The notes under the pieces: model-generated
The model's input: the letters and a program-made list of their open reading frames with translations, nothing else
Database searches by the model: none
Told to the model about the DNA's origin: nothing
In this document: positions 26,208-35,444 of the stretch, piece after piece
Layout: the number at the start of each line of letters is the position of its first letter
Numbering within the stretch: the stretch's first letter is position 1
Assembly: GCA_037440065.1 (NCBI GenBank)
Contig: JBBIUV010000018.1
Coordinates: forward strand, 1-64,000
Source of the DNA: UBA1563 sp037440065
Lineage (GTDB): Bacteria; Bacteroidota; Ignavibacteria; Ignavibacteriales; Ignavibacteriaceae
Length of the DNA: 64,000 bases
Direction: 5' to 3'
Program-made: the position numbers and the translations under genes

Positions 26208-26235
26208 AAAGTAAAAAGTATAAAGTAGAAAGTTT
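26208..26235. repeat. Heptanucleotide tandem repeat
   Basis: Four successive degenerate 7-base units (AAAGTAA, AAAGTAT, AAAGTAG, AAAGTTT) lie between the glycosidase and the esterase genes. They are intergenic and not part of a hairpin. Copy number may vary between strains. Confidence 0.6.
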
Positions 26236-26292
26236 CAAGGTAGAGATAAAAAATTTTTAGTTGAGTACTAATTATAATAGAAAGGACGAAAT

Positions 26293-27033
26293 ATGAAAAA
26301 AGGAATTTTGTTCGGTGCTTTGGGTTTTGCTGCTATTTTGCTTCTTGCCGGATGCGCATCAACAAAGCAAATACAAGAAGAAACGGCAGGGCAGCAGGAA
26401 AAGACTCTTTCAAAAGAAGTTAAAAAATTAGTTACTATTGATTATCTCCTTTATCTTCCAAAGAACTACAATTCCTCACAGGAAAAATTTCCCCTTATGC
26501 TGTTTATGCACGGCGCCGGAGAACGAGGGCATGATCTTAATCTTGTTAAAAAGCATGGACCTCCGAAACTGATAGACCAAGGAAAAGATTTCCCTTTTAT
26601 TGTTGTCTCACCTCAGTGTCCCGAAAATGTTTGGTGGTCAGCGGAAGACCTTTCAGCTCTGCTCGATGAAATTGTTCAAAAATATAAAGTTGATGAAAAA
26701 AGAATTTATGTAACGGGACTTTCAATGGGTGGATATGCTACCTGGGCGTTAGCCGAAAAATATCCAGAAAGATTTGCAGCAATTGCACCCGTTTGCGGCG
26801 GTGGAAATCCATTAACAATTTGCAAGATTGGGAAACTCCCTGTTTGGGCTTTTCACGGTGCAAAAGATCCGGTTGTGCCGATAAAAGAATCTCAGCAGTT
26901 AGTTGATGCCTTGAAAAATTGTGGAAATGATGCAAAACTTACAATTTATCCCGAAGCATGGCACGATGCATGGACAGACACATATAATAATCAAGAACTA
27001 TATGATTGGTTCTTAAAACAGAAAAAACAGTAA
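26293..27033 (+). CDS. Alpha/beta-hydrolase esterase lipoprotein
   Basis: A 246-residue esterase anchored as a lipoprotein (LLLAGC, C21). The catalytic triad is readable: S144 in GLSMGG, D192 in GAKDPVVP and H224 in EAWHDAW. HGAGERG at about 73-79 forms the oxyanion region, as in the PHB-depolymerase/feruloyl-esterase-like group. Next to GH3 and clan-A glycosidases, a role in removing acyl or feruloyl groups from a plant polysaccharide is plausible but inferred. AAAGGA lies before the ATG. Confidence 0.85.
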   Translation: MKKGILFGALGFAAILLLAGCASTKQIQEETAGQQEKTLSKEVKKLVTIDYLLYLPKNYNSSQEKFPLMLFMHGAGERGHDLNLVKKHGPPKLIDQGKDFPFIVVSPQCPENVWWSAEDLSALLDEIVQKYKVDEKRIYVTGLSMGGYATWALAEKYPERFAAIAPVCGGGNPLTICKIGKLPVWAFHGAKDPVVPIKESQQLVDALKNCGNDAKLTIYPEAWHDAWTDTYNNQELYDWFLKQKKQ

Positions 27034-27060
27034 CTAATCTTATCACCGTAATTTATTTTC

Positions 27061-27096
27061 ATAATCTTAATACATTTAAAGCTGGATTAAGATTAT
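27061..27096 (+). other. Long inverted repeat in the queC leader region
   Basis: ATAATCTTAAT and ATTAAGATTAT form an 11-bp perfect stem with a 14-base loop. No T-run follows, so it is not a standard terminator. It could be the 3' end structure of the esterase transcript or the first element of the queC leader. Confidence 0.4.
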
Positions 27097-27200
27097 AGGT
27101 AAGGAAAAACCGCTAAAAGAGCTTTCGGGTTAAAAATCATAACTTATTTCTATCGAAGCGAAATTTCCTTATTTTGCAGGCGAAATTAAACGAAGTCCCC

Positions 27201-27228
27201 AAAACCGCTAAGCGCGGTTTTATTTTAT
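27201..27228 (+). terminator. Terminator-like hairpin just upstream of queC
   Basis: AAAACCGC, loop TAAGC, GCGGTTTT, then ATTTTAT. The stem ends 16 bases before the queC ATG, too close for a separate promoter, so the hairpin must lie in the queC message if transcription starts upstream. An attenuator or a translation-blocking hairpin is more likely than a simple end for the previous gene. An upstream copy of AAAACCGCTAA lies at 27106-27116. No known preQ1 aptamer consensus was recognised. Confidence 0.6.
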
Positions 27229-27237
27229 AAGAGCAGT

Positions 27238-27921
27238 ATGAACAAACCCTTAGCAGTTATTGCCGTAAGCGGCGGAATGGATAGTTGTGTTACCGCGGCA
27301 ATCTTAAGCGAAAAATATGAATTGGCTTTTGCCCATTTTAATTACGGGCAGCGGACGGAAACACGCGAGTTAAAAGCTTTTAACGAAGTTGCCGATTTTT
27401 ATAACGTACAGCACCGGCTGCTTATCGACTTTTCACATTTCCATAAAATCGGTGGTTCGTCGCTAACCGATTTTCATCTTGCTGTGGAGAAAGCCGATCT
27501 TGAAAATAAAGAAGTTCCAAGTTCATATGTTCCGTTTAGAAATGCGAATATTTTATCCGCTTGCGTAAGCTGGGCGGAAGTTATTAAAGCAGAAGCTGTT
27601 GGTATCGGCGCTGTTTATGAGGATGCAAGCGGTTATCCCGATTGCCGTCCTCAGTTTTATTCCGCGTTTGAGAAAATGGTTGATGAAGGAACAAAACCTG
27701 AAACGAAAATTAAAATTATCACTCCGATAATAAATTTGTCGAAGGTAGAAATTGTGAAAAAAGGAATTAAGTTGAAAGCTCCACTTCATTTAACATGGTC
27801 TTGTTACCAGAGTGAAGATGAAGCTTGCGGAGTTTGCGATAGCTGCGCATTTCGTTTGCGCGGTTTTCAGCAAGCGGGAATTGAAGACCCGATTGCTTAT
27901 AAAGTTAGACCGAAGTATTAG
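27238..27921 (+). CDS. queC: 7-cyano-7-deazaguanine synthase
   Basis: Makes preQ0 from 7-carboxy-7-deazaguanine, ammonia and ATP in queuosine synthesis. The 227-residue protein has the ATP PP-loop SGGMDS at 11-16 and a zinc site of C189, C197, C200 and C203 (CYQSEDEACGVCDSC). PP-loops of this family usually read SGG(L/M)DS, so this is normal. It is followed 34 bases later by queF, the next-but-one step. Its leader contains a terminator-like hairpin, suggesting regulation by attenuation. Confidence 0.97.
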   Translation: MNKPLAVIAVSGGMDSCVTAAILSEKYELAFAHFNYGQRTETRELKAFNEVADFYNVQHRLLIDFSHFHKIGGSSLTDFHLAVEKADLENKEVPSSYVPFRNANILSACVSWAEVIKAEAVGIGAVYEDASGYPDCRPQFYSAFEKMVDEGTKPETKIKIITPIINLSKVEIVKKGIKLKAPLHLTWSCYQSEDEACGVCDSCAFRLRGFQQAGIEDPIAYKVRPKY

Positions 27922-27955
27922 AAAAAATTAAGTTGAAAGAAACCAAGAGACAAGA

Positions 27956-28321
27956 ATGAACGACAAACAAAAAATATTAGTCCTCTTTCCAAATCCAAAT
28001 CCGGAAAGAAATTATAAAATAATTCACACGGCGCACGAGTTTACTTCCGTTTGTCCCGTTACCGGACAGCCCGATTTTGGAAAGATCACGCTCGAATATA
28101 TTGCGGAAGGTTTATGTGTTGAGTTAAAAAGTTACAAATTTTATTTGCAGTCTTTCCGCAACGATGGAATTTATTTTGAAGCCGTGACAAATAAAATCCT
28201 CAACGATCTTGTTGAACTTATGCAGCCGAGATATATGAAGATCACCAGCGACTTTAACATGCGCGGCGGTATTTCATCAGTTATTGAAGCGGTTTATCAA
28301 TCACCCAACTTTTCCTGTTAG
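27956..28321 (+). CDS. queF: NADPH-dependent 7-cyano-7-deazaguanine reductase
   Basis: Reduces the nitrile preQ0 to the amine preQ1, the base later inserted into tRNA. At 121 residues it is the short, unimodular form. C33 in SVCPVTGQPD is the nucleophile and D40 the catalytic acid; ELKSYK at 56-61 is the QueF substrate motif. It forms a unit with queC and is followed six bases later by the glnD-like gene. The other queuosine genes (queD, queE, tgt) are not in the window. Confidence 0.97.
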   Translation: MNDKQKILVLFPNPNPERNYKIIHTAHEFTSVCPVTGQPDFGKITLEYIAEGLCVELKSYKFYLQSFRNDGIYFEAVTNKILNDLVELMQPRYMKITSDFNMRGGISSVIEAVYQSPNFSC

Positions 28322-28327
28322 TACAGT

Positions 28328-30892
28328 ATGAAATCAAAAGAAGAAATACAGAAAGATTTTTTTGCCAAGAAGGAAAAACTTTTTACCCTAGAAAATATTT
28401 TAAACAATTCACTCGCTTTTTCTTTTGAATACAGTGTTTTGGTGGAAAATTTACTCAGAGACATTTCAACCGACCTGCATTATCCTTTTGCTTTAGCCTC
28501 AGCCGGAAGTTTCAGCCGCCGCGAACTTTCCCCCTATTCCGATATCGATATTATGTTCATTGTTCCTTCGATGAAAGAATCTGAAGACGGAATAAAAGAA
28601 ATTGTCACTCGCTGCTGGGATTTTGGCCTGGAAGTTTCTCACACCATCCGCGAATTATCCGACATCAAACGATTTTTAAAAGAAGACCTGCACACCTTTA
28701 CGCAATTTTTTGAAACACGCTATATCTTCGGCTCGCAAGAACTTTTTAAGAAGTGGAACGAGCGATTATTTGAAACGATTACCGACAACGTTAAAAAACA
28801 GATCTTCACGGAGTTTGTTGCAGACCGCGATGAACGCTACACAAAATATGGCAACTCCCCCAAAGTAATTGAGCCGAACGTTAAACTTTCCGCAGGCGGT
28901 CAACGCGATATTCAGATGATCGAATGGATTTATATTCTGCTCAACAAAGAAATTTTAAATAAACAGTCTGAGCAATCGCAAACTGAATCGTTCATTACTC
29001 TTCTATCGCAGCATGAATACACAACTCCAAAAGAATGCCTCCGGTTATTAAACGGTTTTAAATTTATTTTAAAGATCAGGAACCTTCTTCACTTTAAGCA
29101 TAAACAAAAAAATGACCGACTGGAATTTGCTGATCAACTTGCGCTTTCAGAACTATTACAATATGGCGACGGCGGATATAAAAAAATGATGAAAGAATAT
29201 TTCGATTCATCAAACGTAATCTACCGTTTTAACCGTTCGTTCACAAAAAAGATGCGTGCGGTGATTACAACTTCTCTTCCCGATCTACTTTCGATAGATC
29301 TTGACGATGATTTCAAGTTAAAAGGAGATATCATTTATTTTACCGGGCAGCGATTCCTTACTATTTCAGAAATCTTTCGCGGTTTTTATTACCGGGGAAT
29401 GCACGAGGCAAACTTCGATGAAAATTTTAGAATGCAGATCATCGATAGCCTTGATCAACACGCGGTACAAGGCGATGCGGAATCTTCCACATTCTTTAGA
29501 GAAATTCTCCGCTTACCCAAAAATGTTGGAAAAACTTTATCGGTTATGAACGAGCTCGGAATTCTTGATGCCTTCCTCCCTGAATTCCACGACATGAATG
29601 GCTACATGCAGCACGGCGTTTACCATTGCTACACCGCCGATGAGCACACGCTGATGACAATTCAGAATGTTGAAAAATTGGAGAGCGATACAACCGAACT
29701 CGGGAACATTTACAACAATTTAAAAGAAAAAGAAATTCTTGTTCTCGGTTTGCTTTTCCATGACATCGCAAAACCAATTAATGTTAGCGGGCACGAAATT
29801 ATCGGTGCGGAAATGGCGGCATCTATCATGCAGCGGCTTGGTTACGGCGATGCGGAAATTGAGAAAGTCTCTTTTCTTGTGCGCTACCATTTGCAAATGG
29901 AACAGATCGCCTTCCGTAGAAATTTAAATGATGCAGAAACGTTGGACAGTTTTGTTGAGGTTTTTCCTTCTGTGGAAATGCTTGAACTTCTTTACCTCTT
30001 AACTTATGCCGATCTTTCAGCGGTTAATCCGGCGCTGTGGACATCATGGAAATATGAAATGCTGAACGAATTATTCCGCAAAGCTAAAGCGATGATCCTT
30101 GATCATCTTTCGGGTGAGGAGTTGCTTTTCGCATCCACGCTTGTGCAGCCGCAAGAAATATCAAAATACTCCGACGCAATTTCTGAAGACCACGTTAAGG
30201 ATCATATTGATTCTATTAACGATACAAGCTATACCTCTTTTTATTCTGATGAAGAGATAGCTTTTCATATTCAGGAGATTCTTTCGGGCGTTCAGGTTTC
30301 TGTTTCATTTAAAGAGATGGAAAGTTTTACGAACGTTACCGTTATTTCAAAGGATTCTCCATTCCTTCTTTCTAAATTGTGCGGAGTGTTATCGATAAAT
30401 GATTTGAATATTCACGACGCGAAAATCTTTACGCGCAAAGACGGAATTATCATTGATAACTTTAACGTAACGGATTTCCGCTCGAACGAAAAAGTTGACG
30501 CCGGACGTTACGCAAAAATTGAAGAGGATTTCTCTCTCGTTCTTTCGGGTTTAAAAGAATTGAACACCGAAATGAAAAAAATGAAATCGAAATGGTGGCG
30601 CATCGAAAACAAATTCTTCAAACGTCCCGGCAAAGTAAAAATTAAGTTTGAAGAGCAGGAAAAATTCACCATCATCGATGTTTTTTCTCCCGATCGTCTC
30701 GGCTTTCTCTATCACGTTACAAACAAACTGAACGAACTTGGGCTTAGCATTTACTTTGCCAAGATCGGAACGCGCGGCGACGATATTATTGATGCCTTCT
30801 ACGTGCTTGACAGCCAGCAGAAAAAAGTTTCTAAAAACTTTTACCCGTTTATCGAATCGGAATTAACCGAAGCAATTAACCAGATTTTATAA
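28328..30892 (+). CDS. glnD: GlnD-like PII uridylyltransferase/nucleotidyltransferase
   Basis: An 854-residue protein with the full GlnD layout: an N-terminal nucleotidyltransferase domain (GSFSRRELSPYSDID at 60-74, including the metal aspartates), an HD phosphohydrolase domain (FHDIAKP followed by GHEIIGAE), and two C-terminal ACT domains that bind glutamine. In model bacteria it uridylylates PII proteins according to nitrogen status. No PII gene is nearby, so its partner lies elsewhere. It begins six bases after queF and ends 11 bases before murI, so the four genes are probably one transcript. Confidence 0.9.
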   Translation: MKSKEEIQKDFFAKKEKLFTLENILNNSLAFSFEYSVLVENLLRDISTDLHYPFALASAGSFSRRELSPYSDIDIMFIVPSMKESEDGIKEIVTRCWDFGLEVSHTIRELSDIKRFLKEDLHTFTQFFETRYIFGSQELFKKWNERLFETITDNVKKQIFTEFVADRDERYTKYGNSPKVIEPNVKLSAGGQRDIQMIEWIYILLNKEILNKQSEQSQTESFITLLSQHEYTTPKECLRLLNGFKFILKIRNLLHFKHKQKNDRLEFADQLALSELLQYGDGGYKKMMKEYFDSSNVIYRFNRSFTKKMRAVITTSLPDLLSIDLDDDFKLKGDIIYFTGQRFLTISEIFRGFYYRGMHEANFDENFRMQIIDSLDQHAVQGDAESSTFFREILRLPKNVGKTLSVMNELGILDAFLPEFHDMNGYMQHGVYHCYTADEHTLMTIQNVEKLESDTTELGNIYNNLKEKEILVLGLLFHDIAKPINVSGHEIIGAEMAASIMQRLGYGDAEIEKVSFLVRYHLQMEQIAFRRNLNDAETLDSFVEVFPSVEMLELLYLLTYADLSAVNPALWTSWKYEMLNELFRKAKAMILDHLSGEELLFASTLVQPQEISKYSDAISEDHVKDHIDSINDTSYTSFYSDEEIAFHIQEILSGVQVSVSFKEMESFTNVTVISKDSPFLLSKLCGVLSINDLNIHDAKIFTRKDGIIIDNFNVTDFRSNEKVDAGRYAKIEEDFSLVLSGLKELNTEMKKMKSKWWRIENKFFKRPGKVKIKFEEQEKFTIIDVFSPDRLGFLYHVTNKLNELGLSIYFAKIGTRGDDIIDAFYVLDSQQKKVSKNFYPFIESELTEAINQIL

Positions 30893-30903
30893 GGAATAGA
30901 TTT

Positions 30904-31728
30904 TTGAACTTCATGGAAAAAGCAAAACCGATCGGCGTATTTGATTCCGGTATCGGCGGACTTACTGTCGTTCGGCAAATTGCCGCAACTCTTCCGAATG
31001 AAAGCATTGTTTATTTCGGAGATACCGCCCGCGTTCCGTACGGTTCAAAATCGAACGACACCGTGATCGAGTACGCGCTGCAAGACGCTCATTTCTTAAT
31101 TGAAAAAAATGTTAAGGCGATTGTGGTTGCATGTAATACGGTTTCTGCAATTGCGCTAAATGTTTTAAAAGAGAAATTCACCGTTCCCATTATCGGAATG
31201 ATCACACCCGGTTCGCAGCTTGCATTAAAACATTCGCAAACGAAACGAATTGGAGTTATCGGCACTAGAGCGACAATTTCGAATCACGCTTATTTAAATG
31301 AACTGAAAAAACACAATGCGGAAGTTGAAGTGTTTGAACAAGCTTGTCCTCTTTTTGTGCCCCTCGCGGAAGAAGGCTGGACAGACCACGAAGCTACAAA
31401 ATTAATTGCTGAAGAATATTTAAAAGAACTCCGCGGCTTGAACATTGATACGCTTGTTCTCGGCTGTACGCATTACCCGATCCTCTCAAAGATCATTCAA
31501 CAAGTAATTGGAGATAAAGTTAAGTTGATTGATTCCGGTGTCGCCTCTGCAGAAATTGTCCGGCAGGAAATTAACCGCATTGGTTTGGAAACCAACTCTC
31601 ACGCGCTTGGTTACCAGGATTTTTACGTAAGCGATATTCCCACAACATTCAAAAAAGTTGCCGAACTGTTTTTGGGGCAGTCCATTCTTAACGTAAAAAA
31701 AATTGATTTGGAAGAATTGCAGAAATAA
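30904..31728 (+). CDS. murI: Glutamate racemase
   Basis: Makes D-glutamate for peptidoglycan. Both catalytic cysteines are present, C77 (VACNT) and C188 (LGCTHY), as is DSGIGGLTV at 14-22. The TTG at 30904 is preferred as the start because AAGGAA lies seven bases upstream; an ATG at 30913 would be 16 bases away. The length of 274 residues is normal. It follows the glnD-like gene closely. Confidence 0.96.
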   Translation: MNFMEKAKPIGVFDSGIGGLTVVRQIAATLPNESIVYFGDTARVPYGSKSNDTVIEYALQDAHFLIEKNVKAIVVACNTVSAIALNVLKEKFTVPIIGMITPGSQLALKHSQTKRIGVIGTRATISNHAYLNELKKHNAEVEVFEQACPLFVPLAEEGWTDHEATKLIAEEYLKELRGLNIDTLVLGCTHYPILSKIIQQVIGDKVKLIDSGVASAEIVRQEINRIGLETNSHALGYQDFYVSDIPTTFKKVAELFLGQSILNVKKIDLEELQK

Positions 31729-31751
31729 TAAATTTTAGCGGCGCGGCTTAT

Positions 31752-33095
31752 ATGGTTACTTCTTTAATGAAAAAAAACTATTTGCTTTTTTTACTTATTG
31801 GTTTCGTGTTTTTTAACTACAGCTGTAAGAAAAATCCAACCGAACCGGAGAAACTTCCAACACAACCAGCTCCCCCTTCTCTCGAGTTGAACGTTGACGG
31901 CGTTTCTTGTACCGAAGCTTGGATAAAAGTAAAGAAGCTGAACGATACTACTTTTCTTCCTATCTCTTTGAAGATAAATGAGAAAGAATTCTTCCATGGT
32001 TTTCTTGCGGCAACGGATACCGTTTTATTTGTTGACCGCCTTGCCCCAAATACAACTTACACAGTTAAAGGAATTATCCTCGATACGCTGCAAACCGCAA
32101 AAGAATTAAAAGTAACAACCCTACCAACCACCAGCCACAACTTTACATGGCAAACGTTTACTTTTGGTGAACACAGCAGTAGCGTGCTTTATGATGTTGC
32201 CATAATAGACGAAAACAACATTTGGGCGGTGGGTGAAATTTATATGAATGACTCGCTCGGTAACCCTGACCCAAATGCTTACAATGCAGTGCACTGGGAT
32301 GGAAGCACATGGGAGGTGAAAAGGATTTATACTCTTAGCTCTTGTAATGCTGTTGATTATGCACCATTAAAAGCTATATGGGCATTTTCTGACACAGATA
32401 TTGTTGTTACTAGCGGGGGGAGCGTGGGGTGGTATGATAGTAAAACAAACAAACCAGATTGTAGTATAAGGCCATTGTTAACAGGAACAGTTAAAAAAAT
32501 ATGGGGTACGAGCAATAGTGATTTGTACGTAGTAGGCAGCCTTGGTAACATCGCCCACTACGACGGGAAGAGTTGGACAAAGATAGAAAGTGGAACAACA
32601 TTAGATTTCCATGATATTTGGGGAGATTATAATGCACGAAGTCAAAAATGGGAAGTAATTTGTATTGCATCCGACGCTTTAATAGGTTCAGTACAATCAA
32701 AATTAATCCTAACTATCGAAAACAATGTAGCAACACCAATACTGAATGATACGTTAACATGGAACCTCATGAGTCTTTGGTTCAAGTCTGGAAGGAAATA
32801 TTACCTTGGAGGAAAGGGCTTATATTCTACTTTTGCTCTAGACAAGTCTTGGGAGAAAGATAAATCCATAGCAAATTATGTTTTAAGCCTCGCGGGTCAA
32901 GATGTGAATGATATCATGATAAGTGGTGGATATAATTTGCTTGCACACTATAATGGTCAAAATTGGAAACAATATACTGGGAGCGGAATACCAAACACAG
33001 GGACCAACTATACAAGACTAAAATTGTTACAGAATATCGTTGTGACACTAGGATTCGATGGATCGAAGGCCATCTTAGTAATAGGCAAAAGATAA
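31752..33095 (+). CDS. Lipoprotein with fibronectin-like domain and beta-propeller repeats
   Basis: A 447-residue lipoprotein (lipobox FNYSC, C25 from this start). Residues about 40-125 look like a fibronectin-III-type domain (LAPNTTYTVKGIILD). The rest holds repeats with the pattern 'xxIW..(S/N)..D(L/I)..VG..G.I.HYDG..W' (NNIWAVG, KKIWGTSNSDLYVVG, NDIMISGGYNLLAHYNG), typical of a beta-propeller that scaffolds binding. No enzyme motif is seen. An ATG at 31767 is an alternative start that still keeps the signal sequence; neither has a good ribosome site. Exact role unknown. Confidence 0.75.
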   Translation: MVTSLMKKNYLLFLLIGFVFFNYSCKKNPTEPEKLPTQPAPPSLELNVDGVSCTEAWIKVKKLNDTTFLPISLKINEKEFFHGFLAATDTVLFVDRLAPNTTYTVKGIILDTLQTAKELKVTTLPTTSHNFTWQTFTFGEHSSSVLYDVAIIDENNIWAVGEIYMNDSLGNPDPNAYNAVHWDGSTWEVKRIYTLSSCNAVDYAPLKAIWAFSDTDIVVTSGGSVGWYDSKTNKPDCSIRPLLTGTVKKIWGTSNSDLYVVGSLGNIAHYDGKSWTKIESGTTLDFHDIWGDYNARSQKWEVICIASDALIGSVQSKLILTIENNVATPILNDTLTWNLMSLWFKSGRKYYLGGKGLYSTFALDKSWEKDKSIANYVLSLAGQDVNDIMISGGYNLLAHYNGQNWKQYTGSGIPNTGTNYTRLKLLQNIVVTLGFDGSKAILVIGKR

Positions 33096-33145
33096 TAATA
33101 AAAGATATTTTGTATGGTAGAATTAAAACTATCATGCTTCCCAAA

Positions 33146-33219
33146 GTCCCGCAGGAACGTACTGTTTATAGAAAAAACAAAGACATAAATCTAGCTCCAT
33201 CGAAGCGACATGTATAACC
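33146..33219. repeat. Degenerate dispersed palindromic repeat, two units
   Basis: Two related units lie in the 176-base gap after the propeller lipoprotein. The first is GTCCCGCAGGAACG followed by TACTGTTTATAG; the second is AGCTCCATCGAAGCGACATG followed by TATAACC. Each looks like a decayed short palindrome (an ideal form would be TCCCGCAGGGA or GCTCC-NNN-GGAGC) followed by a TGT(T)TATA tail. This kind of intergenic repeat recurs in many Bacteroidota-group genomes, from memory. I see only this pair in the window. Confidence 0.45.
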
Positions 33220-33271
33220 CTACTAAGAAGATTCCGTTTTTCACTATATTTGTAACAAAAATCTAAACGGT

Positions 33272-33850
33272 ATGGACCCAATAAATCTTATCATCGGTGT
33301 AAATATTATCGCAACGTTTGGCGCAAACATCTCGGGCGCTAAGCAGGGATTTAAAACCTCTATAACACAGGTAAAAGAAAGACCGAAAACTTATCTACAG
33401 CATCTGCCGACAACGCTTGCAACCATCTCTCTTGTTTTGTTGATCGTTTCTCTTTTTCAAGTTGGAACGCTTCCTTACGAAGAAACTAATTTTACGCTTC
33501 GGTTAATTGCGCTTGCATTTTATCTCGTTTTTTCGTGGGTGCAGATTTGGTCCTTTAGAACATTGGGAACTAACTATTCGCAGGACATTGTTATTCTTCA
33601 AAAACATCAATTGGTTACTAAAGGAATTTATTCTATTGTGCGTCATCCCCATTATCTCTCGCAGATCATTATTGAAGTTGCTGCCGCAGTTGCAACGTTA
33701 AGTTTTCTGGTTGCTCCTTTGGCGCTGGTGCAAATCCCTTTTTTGTTTTTACGTGCAAAGCGTGAAGAAGCGCTTTTGCAAAAACATTTTAAAGAAGACT
33801 TTGAGACCTACAAAAAGAAGTCCGGTTTTTTTATCCCTTTTTTAGGTTAA
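33272..33850 (+). CDS. Isoprenylcysteine carboxyl methyltransferase-like membrane protein
   Basis: A 192-residue membrane protein with about four to five hydrophobic segments and a C-terminal methyltransferase region: GIYSIVRHPHYLSQII, then an RAKREE and E-D-F-E-x-Y-K-K tail. This matches the ICMT/PEMT family, which methylates small or lipid-linked substrates with S-adenosylmethionine. In bacteria the substrate is usually unknown. It lies four bases before the amidase gene. Confidence 0.82.
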   Translation: MDPINLIIGVNIIATFGANISGAKQGFKTSITQVKERPKTYLQHLPTTLATISLVLLIVSLFQVGTLPYEETNFTLRLIALAFYLVFSWVQIWSFRTLGTNYSQDIVILQKHQLVTKGIYSIVRHPHYLSQIIIEVAAAVATLSFLVAPLALVQIPFLFLRAKREEALLQKHFKEDFETYKKKSGFFIPFLG

Positions 33851-33853
33851 CTG

Positions 33854-35392
33854 ATGCGCATCATTTTATTCCTTCTTCTTTTTTCGCTCGAAATATTTTC
33901 CCAGCAATTTTATCAGTTACTTATTAAGACTGAAGCTAAAGAAATACTTGTCGAGGCGTTCAGTAAAAACAGTTTAACCTTTCTTCCGGTTGAATCTTTT
34001 TCCAAAGCATTACAACTTAAATATAAATTTAACAGCGCTTCGCAGCAGCTTGAGATCACTTTTCCGCAATACGTGTTAAAAGTCCGCCCAAGAAATTCAT
34101 TTGTTGTTCTTCAAACGAAAAAAGATAAAACGGAAAAAGTCTTGCAGCTTCCGGTCTCTACGGTAAGCGTTAAAAATCAGCTTTATCTTCCGCTTGAGTA
34201 TGCGAAGAGTCTGCTGGAAAAATGTACCGGGAGTGAACTCTCTTACATTCGGGTTGAAAAAGAAATTGTGAAAAAACAGCCGCCGGCGCCGGAAGAAAAA
34301 AAGGAAAATGAAGAAAAAGAAATTACAGAACACGAATTAAGCGCGCTAAATATTTCGGTAAGTGAAAAGGCAAACGGAACGCTGGTAAAGCTTGTCTCAA
34401 ACAAAAAAGCAAGCAAAGTTACTCACACCATTTCTGATGACGTAATTAAAATTACTTTCCCCGGAATTTTTGTTGATGAAAAGAAAGTTGAAGAGACTTT
34501 TTCAAAAGGATTGGTAAAAGAAGTAAAAGCTGAAAACACCGAAACAGGATGCGTTCTTTTTTTATCGCTCCGGAAAAACTATTCCGCGTATGAGTTCATC
34601 GAAGAACTTTTAGGAAAAGAATTTCTTGTTACCATTCATAATAAAAAGTTTGCCGCAAACACCGACATCAAAAAAGATAAATGGAATTTTGATGTAATCG
34701 TTATCGATGCCGGACACGGTGGAAAAGATTACGGCGCAATCGGCGTAAACAACACGGTTGAAAAAGAGATCAATCTTGCGGTTGCGCTTAAAGTTGGAAA
34801 ACTAGTAAAAGAAAATTTAAAAAATGTTAAAGTAGTTTACACCCGTAGTGATGATCATTTTGTGGAACTGTACAAGCGCGGAAAAATTGCAAATGAGAAT
34901 GAAGGAAAATTGTTTATCTCAATTCATTGCAATGCCGCGCCGAAGAAAAAACAAGACCCGAACGGATTTGAAGTTTATCTTTTGCGTCCAGGAAGAACAG
35001 AAGAAGCAATCGGCATAGCTGAACGGGAGAACAAAGTAATTGAGTATGAAGATGATCCCAAGCGGTACCAGAAATTAACAGATGAAAATTTTATTCTTGT
35101 CAGCATGGCACATAGTTCATCGATGAAATATTCGGAAAAGTTTGCAGACATGGTTCACCGTCAATTTGAACAGAATATTTCACTTACTCCGCGCGGAGTT
35201 AAACAGGCCGGATTTTATGTTTTGGTCGGCGCTTCAATGCCAAGTGTGTTGATAGAGACTGGCTACGTTTCTAATCCCCAGGATGCCGCATTTCTTAAAA
35301 GCGAAAAAGGGCAGCAGCAACTTGCGCAGTCAATTGTCAGCGCTATCAAATCCTTTAAATCTTATTATGACAGTGTAATTGACTCAGAATAG
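33854..35392 (+). CDS. N-acetylmuramoyl-L-alanine amidase
   Basis: A 512-residue periplasmic zinc amidase that cuts the bond between peptide and glycan in peptidoglycan. A signal peptide (to about residue 16) and an N-terminal copper-amine-oxidase-N/AMIN-type region come first, then a lysine/glutamate-rich linker (about 140-160). The Amidase_3 domain has zinc ligands H288 (DAGHGGKD), a glutamate near 303 (EKEINLA), a histidine near 357 (SIHCNAAP), and the catalytic glutamate near 467 (LIETGYVSNP). A role in cell division or separation is likely. Confidence 0.93.
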   Translation: MRIILFLLLFSLEIFSQQFYQLLIKTEAKEILVEAFSKNSLTFLPVESFSKALQLKYKFNSASQQLEITFPQYVLKVRPRNSFVVLQTKKDKTEKVLQLPVSTVSVKNQLYLPLEYAKSLLEKCTGSELSYIRVEKEIVKKQPPAPEEKKENEEKEITEHELSALNISVSEKANGTLVKLVSNKKASKVTHTISDDVIKITFPGIFVDEKKVEETFSKGLVKEVKAENTETGCVLFLSLRKNYSAYEFIEELLGKEFLVTIHNKKFAANTDIKKDKWNFDVIVIDAGHGGKDYGAIGVNNTVEKEINLAVALKVGKLVKENLKNVKVVYTRSDDHFVELYKRGKIANENEGKLFISIHCNAAPKKKQDPNGFEVYLLRPGRTEEAIGIAERENKVIEYEDDPKRYQKLTDENFILVSMAHSSSMKYSEKFADMVHRQFEQNISLTPRGVKQAGFYVLVGASMPSVLIETGYVSNPQDAAFLKSEKGQQQLAQSIVSAIKSFKSYYDSVIDSE

Positions 35393-35444
35393 AGAAAATA
35401 TTTTTTTAACTTAACACATCAAATTTTTACAATACGGAAGGTCA

